6,369 bases of DNA. Source: Myxococcales bacterium (lineage in GTDB: Bacteria; Myxococcota_A; UBA9160; SMWR01). The translations under genes and the position numbers were made by a program. Numbering within the stretch: the stretch's first letter is position 1; every line of letters starts with the position of its first letter. The stretch covers positions 1-6,369 of the forward strand of contig JACZVU010000154.1 of assembly GCA_022572485.1 (NCBI GenBank), written 5' to 3'. Positions 1 to 4,993 of this stretch are shown piece by piece. The notes beneath the pieces are model-generated. The model was given only the letters and a program-made list of their open reading frames with translations. It ran no database searches and was not told the DNA's origin.

Positions 1-1200
1 GAGCGCGAGTAACACGAGTCCTTGTAAACCAAGAGGGCCGACCACCGAAACGGCGGGTACGAAGGCTCCGATCAGGAGCGCGTAGACCGGCAGTCGCGCC
101 GAGCAGGTCATCAGCGGCGCGACGAGGATCGTGACCAATCGATGGCGCGGCGATGGAATCGTGCGTGTCGCCATGATCCCAGGCACCGCGCACGCGTAGG
201 AGGAGAGCAGTGAGACGAAAGCGCGGCCTTCCAGGCCAACCTGCGCCATCATGCGGTCGACCACGAACGCTGCGCGCGCCATGTAGCCGATGTCCTCGAG
301 CAGATAGAGCAGCGTGAAGAGCAGCACGATCTGCGGCAGGAAGATGATCACCGCGCCGACGCCCGAGATCAGTCCGTCTGCGATAAAATCGGCGAACAGC
401 CCGGCGGGCAGCCGGGCGTACACGGCAATGCCGAGCTTCGTGACGCCCGCGTCGATGAAATCCATTGCCGGTTGCGCCCAGGCGAAGATGAGCTGGAAGA
501 AGGCGACCATCACCGCCGCGAAGAGCAGCGGGCCGATCACTGGGTGCAGGACGATTCGATCCACGGCGTCGCTCTTGCGGCTGTTTCCGGGTCGCTGGGT
601 AATCACATGGTCGAGGATCGACTCGACCCAGCCCGCCCGTGCGTGGATCTCCTCCGGTGGCATCAGGTGCGGGCGGCTCCAATCTTCGGGTTTGGCGAGC
701 AGCCGCTGCAGTTTCGCGATCCCGATGCCGCGATGTCCCACCACGCCGAGAACGGGAATGCCCAGAGCCCGCTCGAGTCGCGGAATGTCGAGCCTGCCGC
801 CCCGCGCCTGGAGTTCATCGGTCATCGTGAGTACGAGACAAGTGGGTATCTCGCGGCGCAGGAGTTGTGCGAGCACCAGCAGCGAGCGCTCGAGCGTGCA
901 GGCGTCGGCGATCATGGCCAGCGCCTCCGGCGCGTCGCTGAGTTCGCCGTCGAGTACCCGGATCACGACTTCCTCGTCAGGGCTGACTGGCGTCAGGCTG
1001 TAGGTACCCGGCAGGTCGATGACCACCGTCCGGCGCCCATCGAGGTTCGCTGAGCCCTCTCGGCGCTCGACGGTCACACCTGGATAGTTGCCGACCTTCG
1101 CGCGCAGACCGGTCAGCGCGTTGAACAGGGTTGTCTTCCCGGAGTTGGGGCTCCCCACGAGACCGAGCCGCAGCGAGGCTGTCGCGCCCGCCGCACTCAA
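1..1200 (-). CDS. feoB: Ferrous iron transport protein B, N-terminal 400 residues (cut by window edge)
   Basis: FeoB is the inner-membrane Fe(II) transporter with a cytoplasmic G-protein domain. Seen: P-loop G1 GSPNSGKT (residues 16-23), G2 Thr43 in GNYPGVTVE, G3 DLPGTYSL (62-69), a G4-like LTMTD (124-128) and a G5-like VGHRGIG (154-160). A linker and the first membrane segment (about 221-240) follow. The gate region LEDIGYMARAAF (301-312) leads to the Cys motif SSYACAVPGIMATRT (333-347, Cys337), and a second motif PLMTCSARLPVY (362-373) holds Cys366. The frame is open to position 1, so the remaining membrane helices lie outside the window; the family is usually about 600-770 residues. The start is TTG at 1200-1198: an in-frame TGA lies two codons upstream, and the next in-frame GTG is inside the P-loop. 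This TTG overlaps the feoA stop as TTGA, implying translational coupling. Oddities: G4 has Thr where Asn is usual, and the stretch before the first helix is short. The identification is very secure; the exact start is inferred. Confidence 0.96.
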   Translation of the reverse strand, partial: MSAAGATASLRLGLVGSPNSGKTTLFNALTGLRAKVGNYPGVTVERREGSANLDGRRTVVIDLPGTYSLTPVSPDEEVVIRVLDGELSDAPEALAMIADACTLERSLLVLAQLLRREIPTCLVLTMTDELQARGGRLDIPRLERALGIPVLGVVGHRGIGIAKLQRLLAKPEDWSRPHLMPPEEIHARAGWVESILDHVITQRPGNSRKSDAVDRIVLHPVIGPLLFAAVMVAFFQLIFAWAQPAMDFIDAGVTKLGIAVYARLPAGLFADFIADGLISGVGAVIIFLPQIVLLFTLLYLLEDIGYMARAAFVVDRMMAQVGLEGRAFVSLLSSYACAVPGIMATRTIPSPRHRLVTILVAPLMTCSARLPVYALLIGAFVPAVSVVGPLGLQGLVLLAL

Positions 1201-1490
1201 GCTTCAGGTCTCGCATCGGCTGCGAGCACGCGGATCAGTGCGGCCTCCGAATGCCGCAAACAGATCTGGCCTCCGCGCAGATAGAAGGCGATCGGGTCAC
1301 CGAGTGGCGCCCGCCGGACGACTCGGATTGCAGTCTCGGGCAAGAAGCCGAGTTCGAGCAGGCGACGACCTTCGGGTGTGGACGAGTCGACGCTGAGCAC
1401 CGTGGCGTGGCGACCCGGGGCCAGCGAGGAGAGCGGCACGCCGGCGTCGTCTTCAAGAGCGGGTGTATGGGGTTCGGTGGGTAGGGCCAT
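1197..1490 (-). CDS. feoA: Ferrous iron transport protein A (SH3-like)
   Basis: FeoA is a small cytoplasmic SH3-like protein needed for FeoB-mediated Fe(II) uptake, probably by contacting FeoB. The 97-residue product has the family pattern: PLSSLAPG (about 19-26), an LLELGFLPET segment in the middle (about 44-53), and the C-terminal signature GDPIAFYLRGGQICLR (64-79) followed by EAALIRV. It is slightly longer than the usual 75-85 residues because of a polar N-terminal tail of about 18 residues. The ATG at 1490 is preceded by AAGGGA (1496-1501) at a five-base spacing, which supports this start; no better internal start is visible. It is the first gene of a feoA-feoB unit: its TGA overlaps the TTG start of feoB. 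The Fur-like box at 1582-1600 lies about 90 bases upstream and is the likely iron control site. Confidence 0.95.
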   Translation of the reverse strand: MALPTEPHTPALEDDAGVPLSSLAPGRHATVLSVDSSTPEGRRLLELGFLPETAIRVVRRAPLGDPIAFYLRGGQICLRHSEAALIRVLAADARPEA

Positions 1491-1581
1491 GGGGGTCCCT
1501 TAAAGTGGGGTTTTCTCGGGGCTGCTTGGGCTCGAAGGGGGTCGCCTTTGGGTCATTTAGAGCCGCATGAATTTTCTAATT

Positions 1582-1600
1582 GAAAACGATTTTCGTTTTC
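1582..1600 (-). promoter_or_regulatory. Putative Fur box upstream of feoAB
   Basis: A perfect 8-base inverted repeat, GAAAACGA / TCGTTTTC, surrounds a TTT centre. The 19-base site matches the classical Fur consensus (GATAATGATAATCATTATC) at 13 of 19 positions by my hand alignment. A further TTTTC arm at 1572-1576 forms a second, overlapping palindrome with GAAAA at 1582-1586, giving the extended array of alternating arms often seen at Fur sites. The AT-rich island stands out in GC-rich DNA and lies in front of feoA, a typical Fur target. Function is inferred from symmetry, consensus match and context; another metal or redox regulator cannot be excluded. Confidence 0.7.
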
Positions 1601-1606
1601 GCTGAG

Positions 1607-1636
1607 AATCTAGCGTTGCTGGTGCGTCCGCGCCAA
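1607..1636 (-). promoter_or_regulatory. Candidate sigma-70 type promoter of feoAB
   Basis: On the minus strand, TTGGCG (1636-1631, 4 of 6 matches to TTGACA) and TAGATT (1612-1607, 4 of 6 matches to TATAAT) are separated by 18 bases. Transcription would begin near position 1600, exactly where the Fur-like palindrome begins, so a bound repressor would cover the start site. The leader before feoA would be about 110 bases. The elements are individually weak; the placement relative to the Fur-like box is the main support. Confidence 0.35.
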
Positions 1637-1718
1637 GAATCTCGGCTCAGCCGATTTGCCACATTTTGCTTTTTAAGCAGGGCGTTACGAGCGCTCGAGG
1701 TCTATGCGAACGCGTTCC

Positions 1719-2735
1719 CTATTCGTTCTCGCTGCGCAACTGGCGCGCCATCAGCAGGCGTGCGCCTTCTTCTGGAGTGATCTTGCCTCGGATGAGTTCG
1801 TCGACCATCGCCGCGATCGGCAGCTCGACGCCATGGCGGCGCCCGAGTTCGCGGACCGCCTCGGTCGTCCGGATTCCCTCCGCGACTTCGCTCATGCTGT
1901 CTACGATGTCCGAGAGGCTCTCTCCGCGCGCAAGCGCCAGCCCGACCCGTCGGTTGCGGGAGAGGTCACCCGTGCAGGTCAGCCAGAGGTCACCCGTACC
2001 TGCAAGGCCGAGAAAAGTCATCGGGTCGGCGCCCATCGCGATGCCCAATCGGGTGATTTCCCGGAGTCCTCGCGTCATTACGGCCGCCCGGGCGTTCAGC
2101 CCGAAGCCGAGTCCATCGCAGACCCCCACGGCGATCGCGATCACGTTCTTGAGCGCACCGCCGAGTTCGACGCCGACGACGTCGCGGCACGTGTAGCAGC
2201 GAAACCCCGGAGAGGAGAGCGACTCCTGGACGGACACCGCGTAGGCCTCGTTGCGGCAGGCGACTGTCACCGCAGTGGGCTGCCCATCGGCGACCTCGCG
2301 GGCGAACGATGGACCCGAAAGGAAGGTCAGGCGCGGATGGTGGACCGGGTCGAGTACGTCTCGGAACACCTCGTCCATCAACATGCAGGTTCCGTTCTCG
2401 ATCCCTTTAACGGTCGAGATCAAGATGCTGGTATCGGCCAGATTGCGATTGGCGCGCATCATCACGTCCCGAACGAATTGGCTCGGGACTGCGCAGATCA
2501 CCAATTCGCGATCCCTCAAGGCATCCGAGAGGTCCGAAGTCGCGCGCACGCTCGAGGGAAGTTCGATGTCCGACAGATACCGAGGGTTTCTTTGGTCGCG
2601 GTTGATGCTTTCTGCGAGTTTCGGATCGCGCGCCCAGATCGTGACGTCGTGATCTCGCGCACAAAGAAGTGCGAGACAGGTCCCGAAGCTTCCAGCGCCG
2701 AGGACTGCGATGGGGATGCCCACGGTGACCATCAT
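1719..2735 (-). CDS. gpsA: NAD(P)-dependent glycerol-3-phosphate dehydrogenase
   Basis: GpsA reduces dihydroxyacetone phosphate to sn-glycerol-3-phosphate with NAD(P)H in the cytoplasm, supplying the backbone for phospholipid synthesis. The 338-residue product has the normal family length. Seen: an N-terminal Rossmann fold with GAGSFG (13-18), STVKGIE (107-113, Lys110), LSGPSFA (139-145), GGALKNVIA (192-200, with the presumed catalytic Lys196), NARAAVMTRG (214-223), and GTGDLWLTCTGDLSRNRRVG (246-265, Asp249). VAEGIRTT follows at 284-291, and the C-terminal helical domain ends with the usual PEEGARLLM. Two ATGs stand in tandem (2735 and 2732); GGTGAT just upstream is better spaced for the second, so the true start may be one codon later. 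The gene is divergent from nuoA across 134 bases, and it is followed in the same direction by feoAB, which appears to have its own promoter. No functional link to its neighbours is evident. Confidence 0.97.
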   Translation of the reverse strand: MMVTVGIPIAVLGAGSFGTCLALLCARDHDVTIWARDPKLAESINRDQRNPRYLSDIELPSSVRATSDLSDALRDRELVICAVPSQFVRDVMMRANRNLADTSILISTVKGIENGTCMLMDEVFRDVLDPVHHPRLTFLSGPSFAREVADGQPTAVTVACRNEAYAVSVQESLSSPGFRCYTCRDVVGVELGGALKNVIAIAVGVCDGLGFGLNARAAVMTRGLREITRLGIAMGADPMTFLGLAGTGDLWLTCTGDLSRNRRVGLALARGESLSDIVDSMSEVAEGIRTTEAVRELGRRHGVELPIAAMVDELIRGKITPEEGARLLMARQLRSENE

Positions 2736-2760
2736 ATCACCCAGCCGAACGTCATTTCGA

Positions 2761-2781
2761 GGCGTCAGAATTCTTGACGCC
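2761..2781. repeat. Inverted repeat in the gpsA-nuoA divergent region
   Basis: The arms GGCGTCA (2761-2767) and TGACGCC (2775-2781) are perfect inverted repeats around GAATTCT. The right arm overlaps the TTGACG that could be the -35 box of a nuo promoter. The size and spacing are compatible with an operator for a dimeric regulator. A hairpin in the gpsA leader is an alternative, since the repeat lies 26 bases upstream of that start. No specific regulator can be named. Confidence 0.4.
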
Positions 2782-2802
2782 CCCGGGGCTCCCCGTTACC
2801 TT
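2774..2802 (+). promoter_or_regulatory. Weak candidate promoter for the nuo operon
   Basis: TTGACG (2774-2779, 5 of 6 matches to the -35 consensus) is followed after 17 bases by TACCTT (2797-2802), a poor -10 element with three matches. It would give a leader of about 60 bases before nuoA. A second TTGACG at 2845-2850 is too close to the start codon to serve nuoA with a normal -10. The operon must be transcribed from this 134-base gap or from further upstream on the plus strand; the exact elements are uncertain. Confidence 0.25.
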
Positions 2803-2869
2803 CCGCGCGGTTTTCGTAGGTAGTTCAGCCATTTCCCACTTCTCTTGACGCGCGCGGAGGACGCGACCC

Positions 2870-3223
2870 ATGCTCGCCGAGTACACCGGCGTTTTGGTGA
2901 TCCTCGTCGTGGGGGTGGTGATTGCGGGCGCGATGCTCGGCATCCATCTGCTGCTCGGGCCACGCCGAAAATTCAGCGAAAAACAAGAGCCGTTCGAGTG
3001 TGGTGAGACGCAGATCGTTAGCCCACGCCGCCGTTACGCGGTCAAGTTCTACATGGTCGCGATCCTCTTCGTCGTCTTCGACGTAGAGGCGATCTTCTTC
3101 TACCCGTGGGGCGCCGTCTTCCAAGAGCTCGGCTGGTTCGGCTTCTGGGCGATGTTCATATTCACCATCCCGCTTGCCGTCGGCTTTGTCTACGAATGGA
3201 TGAAGGGAGGTCTTGAATGGTGA
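2870..3223 (+). CDS. nuoA: NADH-quinone oxidoreductase subunit A
   Basis: NuoA is a membrane subunit of respiratory complex I, homologous to mitochondrial ND3, at the junction of the membrane arm and the quinone site. The 117-residue product shows three membrane segments (about 7-29, 60-80 and 88-108). The loop after the first carries LLGPRRKFSEKQEPFECG (28-45) with the conserved Cys44, and the second segment has VKFYMVAILFVVFDVEAIF (58-76) with the conserved acidic pair Asp71 and Glu73. GGAGG at 2856-2860 stands nine bases before the ATG and supports this start. The stop overlaps the nuoE start by seven bases. In most bacteria nuoA is followed by nuoB, C and D, but here nuoE follows directly. 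It opens the plus-strand operon. Confidence 0.96.
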   Translation: MLAEYTGVLVILVVGVVIAGAMLGIHLLLGPRRKFSEKQEPFECGETQIVSPRRRYAVKFYMVAILFVVFDVEAIFFYPWGAVFQELGWFGFWAMFIFTIPLAVGFVYEWMKGGLEW

Positions 3224-3687
3224 TCTCCGAAGAGACGCGCTCGAAAATTGACGCGGCCATCGCGAAATATCCCCAAGAGAGAGGCGCGCTTCTCCCGGCG
3301 TTGCACCTCGTTCAAGAAGACCGCGGCCACGTTTCAAAGGAGTGTGCAGTCGAACTCGCCGAGATCTTCGAGATTCGCCCCATCGAAGTGGCGGAAGTTC
3401 TCAGCTTCTACAACATGTTCTTCGATTCACCCCAGGCCAAACACCACGTCTACGTCTGTACGAACCTGCCCTGTTCGCTGCGTGGCGCGCGCGGCCTGTT
3501 GCGTCAGTTAGAGTCTCACATCGGTGTAACATCCCCCGGAGAGACGTCGGATGGTCGCATCTTCTTGGGTCACGAGGAGTGTCTGGGAGCCTGTGGGTAC
3601 GCGCCGATGATGCGGGTCGACGGCCAATATTACGAGGATCTCGACATCGAAAAAGCGAAGAGAATCCTCGATTCGCTCGTCGAATAG
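3217..3687 (+). CDS. nuoE: NADH-quinone oxidoreductase subunit E (2Fe-2S, 24 kDa type)
   Basis: NuoE is the thioredoxin-like 2Fe-2S subunit of the NADH-dehydrogenase module of complex I and works together with NuoF. The 156 residues include an N-terminal helical part with LLPALHLVQEDRGHVS (25-40) and VAEVLSFYNMF (58-68). The ferredoxin fold carries the four ligands of cluster N1a: Cys81 and Cys86 in CTNLPC, then Cys122 and Cys126 in ECLGAC. The start is well marked: GGGAGG (3205-3210) lies six bases before the ATG inside the end of nuoA. nuoF starts ten bases after its stop. NuoE/HoxE-type proteins also occur in NAD-linked hydrogenases and formate dehydrogenases, but the nuoA and nuoG neighbours make complex I the best assignment. 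Confidence 0.96.
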   Translation: MVISEETRSKIDAAIAKYPQERGALLPALHLVQEDRGHVSKECAVELAEIFEIRPIEVAEVLSFYNMFFDSPQAKHHVYVCTNLPCSLRGARGLLRQLESHIGVTSPGETSDGRIFLGHEECLGACGYAPMMRVDGQYYEDLDIEKAKRILDSLVE

Positions 3688-3697
3688 GAGTCGCGAG

Positions 3698-4993
3698 ATG
3701 CTCGAGGCTCCCTACATTACCAACTATCTCACCGAATATTTCGGCGAGGAGGACTATCCAACCATCGAGGGTTACGAACGCGTCGGCGGCTACCGAGCCG
3801 CGCGTAAAGCCCTGACCACGATGTCTCCCGATGAGGTGATCGAACTCGTCAAGACCGCGGGTCTGCAGGGTCGCGGAGGCGCGGGTTTTTCGACGGGCAT
3901 GAAGTGGTCGTTCATGCCCAAAGGCACGGATCGCCCCAAGTACTTGGTCTGCAACGCCGACGAGTCCGAGCCCGGATCGTTCAAGGACCGAATCCTGCTC
4001 GAGCGCGGATCGCATCAGGTGCTCGAAGGCATCTTGATCGCCGCCTGGGCGACCGGAGCATCTGCGACTTTCATCTACATTCGGGGCGAATACGCCTACC
4101 CCGCCGATCAGCTGGAGCGTGCAGTCGGCGAGGCCTACGCGAAGGGGTATCTCGGCGAGAACGTGATGGACACAGGTTTTCGCCACGATGTTCGGGTGAC
4201 ACGAGGCGCGGGCGCCTACATCTGCGGCGAGGAGACCGGGCTTCTCGAATCGCTCGAAGGCAAGAAGGGCTTGCCGCGCAAGAAGCCGCCTTTTCCTGCA
4301 CAGTACGGCGCTTTCGGAATGCCGACGACGGTCAACAACGTGGAGACTTTCTCCCACGTTCCGCACATCGTCGAAAAGGGAGCCAATTGGTTTCGCTCGT
4401 TCGGAACCGAGAAGAGCCCCGGGACGACGGTCTTCGGCGTGTCGGGTCACGTCGTCCGCCCGGGCCTCTACGAGTTGCCGCTCGGAACGTCGCTGTCCGA
4501 GATCGTCTTCGAGCATGCAGGCGGGGTTCCCGGTGGTCGCAAGGTGAAAGGCGTGATCCCCGGTGGGATGTCGATGCCAATTTTGCCGGCGGGACAACTC
4601 GACGTGCCGATGGCGAATGAATTTTTGCGCGAGCGCAAGACGATGCTCGGTACTGGCGGAATCATGGTGATGGACGAGACCACCTGCATGGTTCGGGTCG
4701 CAAGCGTGGTCTCGTACTTCTTCCGCGACGAGTCGTGCGGTCAGTGCACCCAATGCCGAGAGGGCACGGGGTGGATCAACAAGATCGTCGATCGAATCGA
4801 GCGCGGAGCGGGTGAAGAAGAAGATCTCGAAGTGCTGCTCGACGTCGCCGGCAAGATGGAGGGGCAGACGATCTGCGCGTTTGCAGATGCCGCTGCGTGG
4901 CCCATTCAGGGATTGCTGCGCCATTTCCGCGACGACTTCGCCGAGCACGTCCGGCAGCGCAAGTGCCCATTTTCGGGGAGTTTCGAACTCTGA
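3698..4993 (+). CDS. nuoF: NADH-quinone oxidoreductase subunit F (FMN and 4Fe-4S, 51 kDa type)
   Basis: NuoF binds NADH and FMN and passes electrons to 4Fe-4S cluster N3; it is the electron entry point of complex I. The 431 residues match the usual length. Seen: the glycine-rich FMN/NADH motif GRGGAGFSTGMKW (58-70), VCNADESEPG (84-93), RGAGAYICGEETGLLES (169-185), PTTVNNVET (209-217) and a SLBB-like part ending near VIPGGMS (286-292). The N3 ligands are SCGQCTQCREG (346-356; Cys347, Cys350, Cys353) plus Cys393 in TICAFADAAAWP. AGGAG at 3686-3690 partly overlaps the nuoE stop and stands seven bases before the ATG. The TGA overlaps the nuoG ATG by one base. All expected ligands are present, so it should be active. 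Confidence 0.98.
   Translation: MLEAPYITNYLTEYFGEEDYPTIEGYERVGGYRAARKALTTMSPDEVIELVKTAGLQGRGGAGFSTGMKWSFMPKGTDRPKYLVCNADESEPGSFKDRILLERGSHQVLEGILIAAWATGASATFIYIRGEYAYPADQLERAVGEAYAKGYLGENVMDTGFRHDVRVTRGAGAYICGEETGLLESLEGKKGLPRKKPPFPAQYGAFGMPTTVNNVETFSHVPHIVEKGANWFRSFGTEKSPGTTVFGVSGHVVRPGLYELPLGTSLSEIVFEHAGGVPGGRKVKGVIPGGMSMPILPAGQLDVPMANEFLRERKTMLGTGGIMVMDETTCMVRVASVVSYFFRDESCGQCTQCREGTGWINKIVDRIERGAGEEEDLEVLLDVAGKMEGQTICAFADAAAWPIQGLLRHFRDDFAEHVRQRKCPFSGSFEL

Larger units (their letters stand above)
1491..1718. other. gpsA-feoA intergenic region
   Basis: These 228 bases separate two genes read in the same (minus) direction. The half nearer feoA contains the Fur-like box and candidate promoter. 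The half nearer gpsA contains short perfect palindromes: GAACGCGTTC (1708-1717), CGAGCGCTCG (1688-1697), TGCTT-TTT-AAGCA (1667-1679) and TCGGCT-C-AGCCGA (1642-1654). None is followed on the minus strand by a T tract, so I do not call an intrinsic terminator for gpsA. No convincing small gene was seen here. Confidence 0.6.

Noticed and set aside
314..1053. Two long plus-strand open frames (314-1003 and 472-1053) opposite feoB
   Set aside because: The minus strand reads a continuous FeoB with all its G motifs and gate motifs here. The plus-strand products are Ser/Arg-rich shadows without recognisable features.
1667..1679. TGCTTTTTAAGCA as a Rho-independent terminator
   Set aside because: The stem is short and AT-rich, and neither strand has a T tract directly after it; on the minus strand the following bases are A-rich.
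1580..1780. A small plus-strand open frame of 66 codons starting at the Fur-like box
   Set aside because: Its start lies inside the AT-rich palindromes and it has no ribosome binding site or recognisable product. It runs into the antisense of gpsA, so it is most likely chance.
1704..2777. A 357-codon open frame on the plus strand opposite gpsA
   Set aside because: It lies exactly antisense to a gpsA with every conserved motif. Its composition is Arg/Asp/His-rich as expected of a shadow frame in GC-rich DNA, and no family is recognisable.
3401..4948. A 515-codon open frame on the minus strand opposite nuoE and nuoF
   Set aside because: It is antisense to two well-conserved complex I genes, is low-complexity and Arg/His-rich, and shows no domain or ribosome binding site. 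Its length reflects the scarcity of stops in the complementary frame of GC-rich genes.
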